Below are positions 45,136 to 55,611 of a stretch of DNA of 64,000 nucleotides, one piece after another. Each line of letters opens with the position of its first letter. Within the stretch, counting starts at the first letter, position 1. Position numbers and translations under genes: made by a program. The notes beneath the pieces are model-generated. The model was not told where the DNA came from and made no database searches. It worked only from the letters and a program-made list of their open reading frames with translations. Origin of the DNA: Carposina sasakii (lineage: Eukaryota; Arthropoda; Insecta; Lepidoptera; Carposinidae); NCBI GenBank assembly GCA_014607495.2, contig CP053155.1, positions 8,246,001 through 8,310,000 on the forward strand. The letters run 5' to 3'.

Positions 45136-45146
45136 TACCCATAGAT

Positions 45147-45916
45147 ATGGGAAGGAATAAAAAATTGTAGTAATCACCAAATAATGTTGAGGCAGGTTGC
45201 AAGACTTTCTATAGCAGTAAAATTGTAAATACCTGCTGCTACAAAAGTTTATCGAGAGTATCATTCTTGTTAGAACAAAATTTCTCGTAAAAGAAAAAGG
45301 AATCACCTTACTAACTTGAATGGTACATTTCATACATACACATACAGAATGTGCAAAATTAAGGGATAAAGGCGTGATTATATGTATATATGTATGTATA
45401 CAGAATGTGCTTAAGAACTAGTAAGACTCATTCTTAAAAAAAATAAGTACGCACAAAACTAAATTATTTATTTGGAAAAAAATTCATAATATTGCTTTCC
45501 TAACAAAAAGACCTGTAGTTTTGTACCTTTTATATTTTTAATTTTAAAAGAATCACAATTAGGTTCATTGTGCCATTAAACCGGAGGGGTTTCACTTTTC
45601 TTTCCTGTAAAATACAATATGGATTGTCATGCATGCGGGAGACAAATAAACTATTGGCATACAAATTTTTTGTTGAAACATGTCTAGTTTTGACAAATTA
45701 ATAATCATTTTACATTATTTTGTGACAGTGTATCTCTAGATCATGAACTTCTAAAAAAAGAGAGAAATTAATAAGAGAAATAAACTCCCTATACGGAAAA
45801 CCTCAAACGGCGCAAATAGCAAACCTCAGTGGATGGACTACATACTTATTATCTCTTAAATAAACAAAAATAACAATTTGACAAAGTGACTTTATTCAAT
45901 TAAGTACATTTCTTTA
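45147..45916. other. Intergenic with small repeat fragments
   Basis: Contains a copy of the gtgccattaaaccggagggg repeat (about 45553-45595; relatives at about 1160 and 29180) and a 45-bp fragment (about 45796-45840) of the retroelement seen at 62155-63050. No gene. Confidence 0.5.
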
Positions 45917-46181
45917 TACAGAATGTAACAAAAAGGGTATGTTAAGCTAAAAGTTATGTAAATAGCCCACTATAGAGAACCCATTTCCAAAATTTGAGAC
46001 TCGAAATCACATTTTAATTTTTTTAAGATTGTATGAACATTCCTGAGTTGTTTTGGAATTCTCCATACTATCTGGAAAAATTAACATGTGATTTCCAATC
46101 TCAAATTTTGGAAATAGGTTCTCTATAGTGGGCTATTTACATAGCTTTTCGCTTAACATACCCCTTATGTTACACCCTGTA
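45917..46181. mobile_element. MITE with about 100-bp terminal inverted repeats
   Basis: Left end tacagaatgtaac and right end (reversed) tacagggtgtaac. The arms pair almost fully (agcccactatagagaacc on both sides), leaving a short centre. TA borders. Confidence 0.85.
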
Positions 46182-46336
46182 CACAGGGTGATATTTGCTC
46201 GTCAACATTCCCGAAAACTACGGAATCTCCTCATCATCACAATCTTTTTCTCCATGGAAGCATACCTGGGAAGTGTCTGTTTTCCTAAATATTAGGGTCC
46301 AAAGTTGAGTAAATAGACTGAGTTTTTCTGCATAAT
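46182..46336 (-). mobile_element. MITE family 1, truncated copy 5
   Basis: Starts acagggtgatatttgctcgt immediately after the previous MITE and stops at the internal tttttctgcataa motif. Confidence 0.7.
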
Positions 46337-46499
46337 GTAATCATCATCAGCATAATTCATCACGTTGATTTCATGTGTAAAGTTGTACACATACGTACAT
46401 CTCTTGGTCTAATGGTCTCATTGAAAATTTTTAGTTAGATTATATAGTCCTTAGTTACCTATCTAAATTATAGAGTTGTAGAGAGAAATTACTATAATA

Positions 46500-46715
46500 T
46501 TAAACGCACACACGGCTCTGTTCTCGAAATGTGGTAGCCACAACCGCAGGATCTAAGGGAGATCTCAGAGTAACGTTTAGCATAGCGGGGACAGTTGCAA
46601 ATAATCAGTGACAAGTTGCTAGCTTATTGTCTGAGAGAAAGTCGACTCTTACGACATGCACAGAACGAGATGCAGTTGATGTATTCTAGTGAAGCCCCGT
46701 ATCAGTACAGGATTT
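46500..46715 (+). repeat. Family-2 interspersed repeat
   Basis: Shares cgaaatgtggtag, gtgacaagttgctag and cgactcttacgacatgcac with 20878-21080. Confidence 0.6.
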
Positions 46716-47110
46716 TTTATATTACCTGACATCAATTAGGTACAGTAATCAGGAATTCAGGAGTAGTTATTATGTAATCTGTAAAGAAGAAACTATATTC
46801 CTGAATTAATCAGACAAGAACGAACCTAACTCCAAAGGTAAACAATACAGTTATGTTTGTAATTTAAAATAACTTAACACACCCTACGTTGACCTAATTG
46901 GTAACACTATAAATAGAACACTCCAACTCTGCACCATGTACAATTTGCAGTGGACCATAAAACTGCCTCCGACATACGCTCATACGTTACGTGTGTTTTA
47001 TTGTTTACAATAAATAACTCGTTAAATGGACTACAGAGTCCCGGCAAAAGTCGTCCTGCCAAGGTCGGCTTTATTCCGGAATCGTCCATCAGGTTAATAG
47101 AACTACCTAG

Positions 47111-47146
47111 TATAAAAATCGGTTCATTTTTTATCGACGCATCAGT
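47111..47146 (+). promoter_or_regulatory. TATA box and TCAGT initiator of the 47183 gene
   Basis: TATAAAAA at 47111-47118 and TCAGT at 47142-47146, the same spacing as in the 44050 gene. Confidence 0.8.
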
Positions 47147-47182
47147 CTTTCTGAGTACATTCAGCAACACAGACCATTCAAA

Positions 47183-47605
47183 ATGATGAGACTGGTGGTG
47201 TTGTCTTGCCTGCTCGCAGCCTCTACTGCATCTTCATTCCTGCCTGCATACATATCGCCGTACGCATACAGTGCGCCCTACTTCGCGCCCTACAACTACA
47301 GAGGTCCATTGTCACTTGCGCCTGGGCAGCCAGCCAACATCCTCGGAGTTGATGGAAGACCTCTTGACACTTTGGACGTGAATCTGGACCGCTCAGCTCA
47401 CTTCGCTGCGAAGTTCAATGCTGGACTCCATCACCTGAAGAAGCGATCAGCTCCCCTGATCAGCTTGCCTGCTGCTCCCCTCATCGGCCACTCTCCACTA
47501 ACTTACACGGCACCCATCTACTCTACATACCCCTCTTTCTCCCATATTTCTCCTTACTCCTACTCTCCTATTTCCCCTCTGCCCTACGCTGCTTACTTGA
47601 AATAA
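47183..47605 (+). CDS. Ser/Tyr/Pro-rich cuticular-type protein, tandem paralogue of the 44050 gene
   Basis: 140-residue secreted protein, intronless. It starts M-M-R-L-V-V-L-S-C-L-L-A-A-S-T-A and shares Y-R-G-P-L-S-L-A-P-G-Q-P-A-N-I (39-53), the D-G-R-P-L-D-T block and K-K-R-S (86-89) with the 44050 gene. Identity is very high up to about residue 110, then the tail is shorter by 15 residues. It lies in the same orientation 3.1 kb downstream, with a LINE insertion between the copies. The first AATAAA (47601-47606) overlaps the stop codon and a second is at 47614-47619, so the 3'UTR is only a few tens of nucleotides. Confidence 0.92.
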   Translation: MMRLVVLSCLLAASTASSFLPAYISPYAYSAPYFAPYNYRGPLSLAPGQPANILGVDGRPLDTLDVNLDRSAHFAAKFNAGLHHLKKRSAPLISLPAAPLIGHSPLTYTAPIYSTYPSFSHISPYSYSPISPLPYAAYLK

Positions 47606-47619
47606 ACCTTTAAAATAAA

Positions 47620-48314
47620 CATTTAAAATGAAGTTTTTCTGTTTAATTCACATAACTACTTATATAATCAAAAGATATTATTTGATCCTAATTGCCTAAT
47701 TTTAAACAACTTCGTAGATAGTATTTATTTCAAGTTGAGTTAAACCGCCTCCTTTTCAGTCGCTGACATTGTTTTTTACATCCTGTCATTTTAGGAAATA
47801 AATAATGAATTAATCAGATTATAGATCAGTGTTTAAACTACTACTAAGGTATGTACTTTCATTGAGCCATAAGTGAAATACCATTTTATATTCCTCTTTT
47901 GGCTAGGAAAACTGTCTTCTTTTCTTCAATTTTACATCTAAATAAATAGATTCACAGTTTATTTATATGTCTAGCGAAAAGCTTTTTTAACGTACGATGT
48001 AGTGAATGACGTACGTTAATGAATAAAATTGTGAATTTATTGGTAACGCAAAACAGTAGTTGTTAAATGAAAATTTTCTATGTTTCATGTAAGTAGGAAA
48101 GTAAAGTAAATTACGTTTCATTCAACGAGTGAGTAAATTAGAGTGAGAAAGTTATTACAAACATGGAATAACCGTATGTATCCCATGCGTTTTTCTCACT
48201 ATAATATTAGTAAACAGTGTGTAGTGTAATGACACCGTATACTTTTTTACGAAATTTTAAATAAAAAAAATACACTTCCTAATTAAAAACCACACAGTAT
48301 TCAATAAAATAATA
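47620..48314. other. Intergenic between convergent genes 47605 and 48370
   Basis: AT-rich, nothing recognisable. Confidence 0.45.
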
Positions 48315-48369
48315 TTTATTTACATAGAGATTCATATATATCAATTAACATCAATTTACTGAGATAAGT

Positions 48370-48795
48370 TTACCAGTGAGTGATAGGTGATGAAATGTGA
48401 GAAATAGAGGATATCACAGGCGCTGAGTAGGCAAGGGGAGCGTGAGCAACCAAAGGAGAAGCGGGTATTGTCAGGGCACTGACAGGGCTGACCCATGAAG
48501 CGGAGCGTTTCTTCAGTAGATGGTAACCTCCATTCAGAGCTTGAGCTGTGAGATGAGCGGACCGGTCGAGGTTCACGTCCAGGGTGTCCAAAGGTCTTCC
48601 GTCAGCAGCAATGATGCTGGCTGGCTGTCCTGGTGCCAGTGACAGGGGTCCACGGTAGTTGCTCGCAAGAGGTGCGTTTAATGCTATAGCCGATGAGTAT
48701 GCGAGAGGCGAGGTGTATGCGAGGGGAGATATTCCTGAGATCAAACCGGCAGACGCGGCTGCAAGCAGAGAGGACAACACCACCAGCTTCATCAT
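48370..48795 (-). CDS. Cuticular-type protein with YRGPLSL block and KKRS site
   Basis: 141-residue secreted protein, intronless. The start is set at 48795 (M-M-K-L-V-V-L-S-S-L-L-A-A-A-S-A). The frame continues 17 codons upstream, but that part is the conserved untranslated leader (CAACACAGACC...). Y-R-G-P-L-S-L-A-P-G-Q-P-A-S-I is at 47-61, D-G-R-P-L-D-T-L-D-V-N-L-D-R-S-A-H at 65-81 and K-K-R-S at 95-98. The tail is S-P/A-P/H-I-S-S repeats ending S-P-I-T-H-W. It is related to the 44050/47183 pair but has an unrelated first 40 mature residues (L-A-Y-T-S-P-L-A-Y). The polyA signal on the minus strand is at 48320-48315. Confidence 0.91.
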   Translation of the reverse strand: MMKLVVLSSLLAAASAGLISGISPLAYTSPLAYSSAIALNAPLASNYRGPLSLAPGQPASIIAADGRPLDTLDVNLDRSAHLTAQALNGGYHLLKKRSASWVSPVSALTIPASPLVAHAPLAYSAPVISSISHISSPITHW

Positions 48796-48845
48796 CTTGA
48801 CAGGTCTGTGTTGGACGTACGATGAGACTCGTCTGTCGCAATGCA

Positions 48846-48853
48846 CTTATATA
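48846..48853 (-). promoter_or_regulatory. TATA box of the 48370-48795 gene
   Basis: CTTATATA on plus reads TATATAAG on the gene strand, 51-58 nt upstream of the chosen ATG. Confidence 0.7.
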
Positions 48854-49189
48854 CTAAACAATGTACTGAATTAGTGATGCAGAAAGGATCTTGATTGCCC
48901 TGAAATGACAACTTTTTAATTATCACTTATCTAGGCCGTCCTAGCAATAATAGATAATAGGCGTGTCCTTATAATACGGTAGTGCAACGTGCATACTAAT
49001 ATTTTACCATCTACAGCTAAGAATGGGAGAACCTAAGAGCAAGGAATTAAGAAAATATGTTTATGCCAATAAGGGCCTTTATGATAAAATAATTACACAA
49101 TACTTTTTGTAACTCTCTTTATAAATGTATAATTATTTAAAGATAAATATAATAGTAAGACTTCAGATAATACTAGATCAGTATAGTGC

Positions 49190-49837
49190 TTAACCCAAAT
49201 GACCCAAGCCTAAATGGCCAACACCTCCCCAGGGTCCTAGGCCCAGAGGGGCACCGAGACCAAGATGTGCGCCGGGGACACTGAGGGGCACGCCTGCTAC
49301 TCCAACATGTCCAGGGACTCCGAGGGGTCCGAGGCCTAGAGGTGAAGGAGCGATGAGGCGACCGGGCAGACCAGCATGAGGGAGACCTAAGGGTGCACCC
49401 AGCAGAGGAGCCGAGCGCTTGTGTAGCAGGTGGAGTCCAGCTCCGTCGACGGCTCTCGCAGTAAGGTGCGCCGCACGATCCAAGTTCACACTAAGAGTGT
49501 CCAGAGGCCTGCCGTCAGCCGCCACGATGTTAGCGGGCTGGCCAGGATGTAAAGATAGAGGCCCCCTGTAGTTGTAGGCAGCGATAGCGGGCGCTCCCAG
49601 AGCCACACCACCGTGACCGGCCAGTAAGCCAGCTCCCAATGGAGCTACCAGTCCAGCGTGGCCTAGTCCTAGTCCAGCATGGCTGAGACCGAGTCCGGCA
49701 GGTCCCAGACCGAGACCAGCAGGTCCCAGCAGACCGAGACCGAGTCCAGCATGGCCGAGTCCGCCGATACCCAGCAGGCCACTAGGGGCAGCAGCCGCGA
49801 TGGCCAGCACACAAGACAACACCACCAGCTTGAACAT
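49190..49837 (-). CDS. Gly/Leu-rich cuticular-type protein with YRGPLSL block and HKRS site
   Basis: 215-residue secreted protein, intronless. Signal peptide M-F-K-L-V-V-L-S-C-V-L-A-I-A-A-A-A-P. Residues 22-75 are Gly/Leu/Ala/His repeats (H-A-G-L-G-L-G and similar). Y-R-G-P-L-S-L-H-P-G-Q-P-A-N-I is at 90-104, D-G-R-P-L-D-T-L-S-V-N-L-D-R-A-A-H at 108-124 and H-K-R-S at 139-142. The part after the dibasic site is again Gly/Leu/Pro-rich and ends G-H-L-G-L-G-H-L-G. It pairs with 55612-56184, with which it shares D-T-L-S-V-N-L-D-R-A-A-H-L-T-A-R-A and the 3' flank (gtaactctctttata). No canonical AATAAA was found within 110 nt of the stop; a TATAAA variant lies in the shared flank. Confidence 0.91.
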   Translation of the reverse strand: MFKLVVLSCVLAIAAAAPSGLLGIGGLGHAGLGLGLLGPAGLGLGPAGLGLSHAGLGLGHAGLVAPLGAGLLAGHGGVALGAPAIAAYNYRGPLSLHPGQPANIVAADGRPLDTLSVNLDRAAHLTARAVDGAGLHLLHKRSAPLLGAPLGLPHAGLPGRLIAPSPLGLGPLGVPGHVGVAGVPLSVPGAHLGLGAPLGLGPWGGVGHLGLGHLG

Positions 49838-49896
49838 TGTGGTCTGTGTTGTATTCGAAGTAAAGCTTGACTGTTGAATTATCCCAAAAACATTTA

Positions 49897-49905
49897 GCTT
49901 TTATA
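49897..49905 (-). promoter_or_regulatory. TATA box of the 49190-49837 gene
   Basis: GCTTTTATA on plus reads TATAAAAGC on the gene strand, 60-68 nt upstream of the ATG. Confidence 0.75.
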
Positions 49906-51137
49906 GCGTTTAGATACTTAAGTCCAGACTGGTACCTGGCTTAGTGACATTGACAAATATGCAAACACAGGGCGTTGGCTTTGGTAAAACCAAAGTAATT
50001 GTAGTTAGTTTTCAATCGGAAACCCTTAACTGTCCTTGAGATGTGAGCAACTTTCATAATGCAACTTTGTATGGAGCAGAATAAGATTGTGTAAGTTTAC
50101 CTAAATCTAATGCATTTCCAAAACTGAAGATAGATAAACCTTTTTATCTTAAGTACCTGTCAAACTCTCATTTAAAATCCTCAATATCTAAGATTTATTT
50201 TAGCGTCAATAGACCTGCCACTAATCTCCTGGCTTAATTAATTTGCATCAAGATGATTCGGAATAAGTACCTCGAAATTTCAAAAACAAGTAAACCCTGT
50301 AGCTATTATGCAGTTTCGTGGCTTTTCTTGTCAATCAAGCGAGTCCGGCTCGAGCCTTAAGGGTTCCGTGCCATCCCAACTAATATTATAAATGTGAACA
50401 AAATTTTGTTTGTTTATTTATTTGTTTGTTAACTCTTCCTTCACGCTTTATTTACTAAACCAATCTTCTTACAATTTTGCATAATGTAGTTGCGAGTACG
50501 GAGGAAGACAGTAGTCCTTGCGGACGAGTAAGTTATCTATTAAAATCTTTATTAATAATTTTATTAAAAGGCAAACGGGAATCATGTCTGTTATTGGAGA
50601 GATTATAAATGTGTGATGTATATAAGGGAGTATTGTTATTATAGCGACAATAGACTTACATTATCTGTGAAAATATTAACTGTATAGCTGTCACGGTTTA
50701 TGAGATGCAGCCTGGAGATAGACAGACAGACGGACAGCGCAGGAAAAACAATGGGGCCCTGTCTGGAACCCTTCTGGTACGGAACCCTAATATAAAATAG
50801 TATATTTTACACGCCTAGGCTACTCGTCTATGATTCAGCTAACTCTTTGACTAGAAAAAAAAGGATACTAGACTTACTTCACAATAAACATACAATTAGG
50901 TTAATTACCTACTCAGTTGTACAGAAGAAGAAAAGGGTATTTTTACAGTCTCTATAAAATTACCTAATATGGTATGTCTATGTAGGCCCTATCTAAGTGG
51001 TCTGTTTTAAGGTATTTTCATATTAATATGGAAGGTTTAAACCTCTGATCGCTCTCAGTGCTAGAGTTATTTAAATAGCATTATCCTATATGCAATACTA
51101 ACATAGACATAAATCATACTAATACCATATGGATCTA
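49906..51137. other. Start of the 50-55.5 kb gene desert
   Basis: Contains a repeat of the ggttccgtgccat/ggtacggaaccctaa type (about 50340-50795), including actaatattataaatgtga at 50383. No gene. Confidence 0.45.
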
Positions 51138-51528
51138 TACAGGGTGATTTCTGGTCGTCAACGTTCCCAAAAACTACGGAATCTCCTCATCATCACGATC
51201 ATTTTTCTCTATGAAAGCATACCTGGGAAGTGTCTGGTTTCCAAAATATTAGGGTCCAAAGTTGAGTAAATAGACTGCGTTTTTCTGCATAAATGCACAT
51301 AGACACTCGTAGCAAGATTTTTTTACGAGAAATAATTAATTAATATCTGTATATGAAAAAACTAGCATAAACACTGGGCACTATAAATTTCGCCCGATCA
51401 TGTAATTTAAAAAAAAAAAAACAAAAAAAATTACATTGTTTCCCAGCATTTTTTGGCGTAAACTTACTTTATTTGATGTATAGAGTACGTACCCTTCGTT
51501 AAGGGTGGCAACGAAAAAACACACTGTA
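51138..51528 (-). mobile_element. MITE family 1, full copy 6
   Basis: tacagggtgatttctggtcg at the left and aaaacacactgta at the right, with the full internal match to 32809-33197. Confidence 0.8.
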
Positions 51529-52754
51529 TAGTTGTCCGAAATAAACGATTTTTATTATTTTATTACTTATATTAAAACTCTACCCAGCCAGACACAAAAT
51601 TAATTTAGCAAAAACTTAATACATATAGAGCAACTATTAAAATGATATAATTGGGTGCGATTCAGCTCACTTAAAACTCTTCTAAGTATGTATATGGAAA
51701 TATTCTACTCTTGGAACATATAGCCGCACACTTCGAGTGCACCATATCTGACCAAAGCTGTAAAATTTGATTTATTGCGATTCTATTTGCGTGTGTTACA
51801 GAAATATTGTTTTTAATTTCATGTAAATTCGAGACACTTCGTAATATAAATTTCGATACGATACGAATTCCTATAATATCGTTAAATTGCTTAGGTACCC
51901 TAACTTTATTTACACTCAAACATTTACAACTGTTATGTGATAGAAAACAAAGTAAGTACCATCTCTCAACCAAGCTGTCAAAACTGCTTCAACATTCCTT
52001 TTTTTCCATGGTTCCAGCCATGAAAGTATACAATTTACAGCCAATTTCAATAGCCGATCTCGAGAGATTTTTTGCATATTTCAGATTAAATGTTTGATTG
52101 TTTTCATAGATTCTTTGTGATCTCTAGTATTGACATTGGCTGTTAACGGACGGAGTGCTGTCACTATACGCAAAGTTTACTTTGATTTGTATGAATGTGT
52201 GGATGCACGCACATCTCTAGGTACTGCATGGGATATACGTTATCAGAATTACTATGAATGCGTCAATACGAGTATGTGTGAACACGAGTATATGTCAACA
52301 CTCCATCCGTTGTTCTTTATACGTCTAATATATTTTTAACATTTTTTACGGATATTTACGACACACTATATTCTTTAGGTCACTTTGAGTGGATACCTAG
52401 GTCATTTGGGTGGGAAGGTACCTAATATATGTACCTACTTATCTAACATTGCTACTTATAGGATAATAAAATAACACAATATACCTATACCTACAAGGGT
52501 AACGATAGAACATAATTCGACTTTCAATTCAAAAGATCTCTTGAGGTGTTCGTATTTTATTTATTATACTCATCGTATGTACGCAATAAATAAAAATATA
52601 ATATTATTAATAATTCGATAAAAATATTACTCCTAAATATCCTCAGATAGGTATTACGTACAAGTGAATAATCGTTTCACGTGCCTGGTAACGTTCTTTG
52701 TTAAAAGCTTCGGGCATGTGTAACTTTTGAAGTGTTAATATTATTATGTAGCTA
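51529..52754. other. Gene desert, unrecognised
   Basis: AT-rich. Open frames at 51671-52339 overlap on both strands without a promoter, splice signals or domain. I see nothing supportable. Confidence 0.45.
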
Positions 52755-52973
52755 CTAGTGGACGACCGCGACTTCGTCCGCGTGGACTGCAAAAAAAAAA
52801 CAAAATGTCGAAATTATCCAATATAAAAAGTAGCCTTTGTGTTAATCCAGGGTGTCAGCTAACTCCATCTAAATTTTATTAAAATCACTCCAGCCGTTTT
52901 TACTTGAAAGAGTAACAAACATCCATCCATCCATCCATACTCACAAACTATCGCGTTTATAATATAAGTAAGA
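52755..52973 (-). mobile_element. Helitron-like element, copy G
   Basis: CTAG at 52755-52758, hairpin (ccgcgacttcgtccgcg) next to it, (atcc)n inside, TC at 52973-52972 on the element strand. Confidence 0.75.
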
Positions 52974-53017
52974 TAAGATAAGATTAGTCATAGAAAGGCT
53001 AAATTTAAATATCTCCA

Positions 53018-53692
53018 TACAGGGTGATTTTAGGTCGTCAACGTTCCCGAAAACTACAGAATCTTCTCATCATCACAATCATTTTTCTCCATGGAAGCAT
53101 ACCTGGGAAGTGTCTGGTTTCCAAAACCTTAGTTAGAGTCCAAAGTTGAGTAAATACATACATACATACATACATATAATTACGCCTTTATCCCTTACGA
53201 GGCACCAAGGGCCGATAGAACCGCATGGTGCCACTCCTGACCAATTTTGAGGGTAGGTATAGTTGAGATGTACAAGTTTGGTTAGTAGTGATAGGTGGTC
53301 AGCCCATCGCCTACAAAACACCAAGACCCTCTTGTCCCTCTACTGACTTGTACAGTATGCCCGGGAAGAGAAGCAGCTGAAGTATTATACGTTTTTTTTT
53401 TCACTCCCAGAGCAGCATAGAAGACTGAATAGAAGAGTAAATAGACTGCGTTTTTCTGCATAAATGCACATTGACGCGTGTAGCAAGATTTTTTCACGAG
53501 AAATAATTAATATCTATTTATGAAAAAATTTGCATAAACAATGGATACTATAAATTTCGCCCGATCAAGGAATTAAAGATTTTTTTTTTTTAATTTACAT
53601 CGTTTCCCAGCATTTTTTTGGATAAACCTACTTTATTTGATGTATAAAGTAGGTACCCTTCGGTAAGGGTGGCAACGAAAAAACACCTTGTA
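53018..53692 (-). mobile_element. MITE family 1, copy 7, split by a retroposon
   Basis: Both MITE ends are present (tacagggtgattttaggtcg and aaacaccttgta), interrupted at 53157-53434 by an insert flanked by a 9-bp duplication. Confidence 0.82.
53157..53434 (-). mobile_element. Retroposon fragment with (catacata)n tail
   Basis: 278-bp insert bounded by GAGTAAATA on each side (53148-53156, 53435-53443). The left end is (catacata)n, which would be the 3' tail of a minus-strand element. Relatives are at about 17760-17925 and 25745-25850. Confidence 0.8.
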
Positions 53693-54039
53693 TAATAGCA
53701 GCTATTATATGTAATAGCATAATTTACCAATACATCGGTTTCTCCATGTATGCACATTGCATGTCTTTTGTATAACATCTTTTGCAGAGCTTTTAGAGAA
53801 CACAGACGAGAGTCATGCCAGTTTTAAGACAGACTATTGCTTCACATAAATTAAGAAGACGCGCACACTTCATACAAAACGTCCCATAGACAAAGTTGTC
53901 TATTGCCTACAAGAACTACGCAGCGACAAGACTGTCTAACACCTGTCGGCTTCTGTTCAATATATGTATACGGCCGCACACACCAGCGACAAAACTGTCT
54001 AGCGACGACGAACAACCTACCCCAGTAATGTTGCCCAAC

Positions 54040-54199
54040 TATCGATAGTTGCCCTTGAAAATCATCTACTCTCAATATGGCTATATAATGATAGTACATT
54101 CAATATTGAGTTTCGATACTATCGATAGTATTGTTGTCTATCGATAGTATTGTATTAATGGACAAAGAAGCTATCGATACTATCGATAGTCTATCGATA
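54040..54199. repeat. Cluster of six TATCGATA palindromes
   Basis: TATCGATA occurs at 54040, 54120, 54139, 54172, 54181 and 54192, plus half sites (tcgata) at about 54113 and 54231. TATCGATA is the known DREF-binding core in Drosophila, and CGATA clusters are bound by BEAF-32. Function in this organism is inferred. Confidence 0.85.
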
Positions 54200-55201
54200 C
54201 TATTGGTTTTGTCTCAACTATCCATGGTCTGTCGATAATGTTATCAAACCTTACAAAACTATGGGAAAATATCATTCCATTGTTCATTGTAAATAGGTAA
54301 ATCTTCGAGGGGTGCAAAAGAGTAGAACCCTTTTTATTCACACTTACGGATTTTTATGTAAATTGTTTTAAAACGTGCTATACCATAATATTAGCTCAAC
54401 TTATAAGGTTAGTAGTGCGAAAATGGCAATAAAATACATTTATTTCTTTAAAATACTTTAATAGCGCGGTTATCATCCACATGGCTATTAATGGACACGA
54501 ATTTATTATAATAATCGATAATAATACAAACTATCCGGCTCTTGGTATTGTAGACAAGACAGTTTCGTCTTTATGTGGTGTGCGGCGCGTTGTAGACAAA
54601 ACAGTTTCTTTCTAATTTAAAGACAGACTGGTCTATACGAGACAATACTGTCTTAAAACTGTCGTGACTCTGGTCTGCGCTCTCTCTTAGGCTATTTTTT
54701 ATAAAAGTCTACGAAGAATCGAATTTATCTATCCTGTGATGCCTGAGATGTAAGTGCTCATAGACACTATCGGTGTTATTACAAAAAAGCGCCTAAAGTT
54801 AGACTCGATTTAAATATAACATTTGACAGTAAAATGTATGGCATGTTTAGCTTAAAAAGTGTTTAAATTCTTTTGTAATAACACGGTAACGGTTTTATTT
54901 CAAAACGCTTTCGGTGTTAGAGTACCTAAAGTTAGACCCATAGAGGAGAATAACTAGTTGGACCCGATTTAAATATGACATTTGACAGCAAAATGTATGG
55001 CATATCTGCCAAAAAAATGTTTAAAATCTTTGGTAATAACACGGTCTATGTCTATAGTTGAACGCTGTTTAAAATGACATTTGACAGCGAAATGTATGGA
55101 ATATGTACATGTCAGATTTAGGCATCTGGCTATGTAATAATGTTTAAATAATTTAGAAACTAGGACCATTATATGAAAGAGATAGAAGCTAGGTTATGTA
55201 A
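54200..55201. other. Gene desert with a repeated CATTTGACAG module
   Basis: A module (catttgacagYRaaatgtat) occurs three times (about 54821, 54977, 55077) between cggtgttattac/ggtaataacacgg motifs. The structure resembles a palindromic MITE that was partly duplicated. No gene. Confidence 0.55.
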
Positions 55202-55437
55202 TCCTACTAATATTATAAACGCGAAAGTTCATGAGTATGGATAGATGGATGGATGGATGTTTGTTACTCTTTCACGTAAAAACGGCTGGAGCGATTTTAA
55301 TTAAATTTGATATGAAGTTAGCTGACACCCTGGATTAACTCATAGGCGTTTTATCTCAACTCATTTTATCCCGGGAAAATATTTAAATATTAAAAATATC
55401 TGCAGTCCACGCGGACGAAGTCGCGGGCGTCCACTAT
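55202..55437 (+). mobile_element. Helitron-like element, copy H, 3' end mutated
   Basis: TC at 55202-55203 (tcctactaatattataaac), (gatg)n inside, hairpin before the end, but the terminal CTAG reads CTAT (55434-55437). Confidence 0.75.
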
Positions 55438-55611
55438 TGCAATATTCGTATATATCCTTACTTAGCAGGAGTAATGAGTGAGGTGTCTTTATTTCCATTC
55501 AACAATAAAACATAAAATATTTTTGGTAACTCTCTTTATATTACATATTTATTTTCTTACAAATATTTTAGGCGGTTCTTTAATCTACAAATTGTTTTAG
55601 GTATATTTTGT

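Noticed and set aside
46905..47010. TATAAATAG followed by M-Y-N-L (ATGTACAATTTG), resembling a family micro-exon
   Set aside because: No donor follows the fourth codon, and the stretch aligns loosely with the region upstream of the 44050 gene, so it is best explained as part of the duplicated upstream DNA.
51671..52339. Overlapping frames on both strands in the gene desert
   Set aside because: Random AT-rich composition, with no signal peptide, splice sites or TATA/initiator pair.
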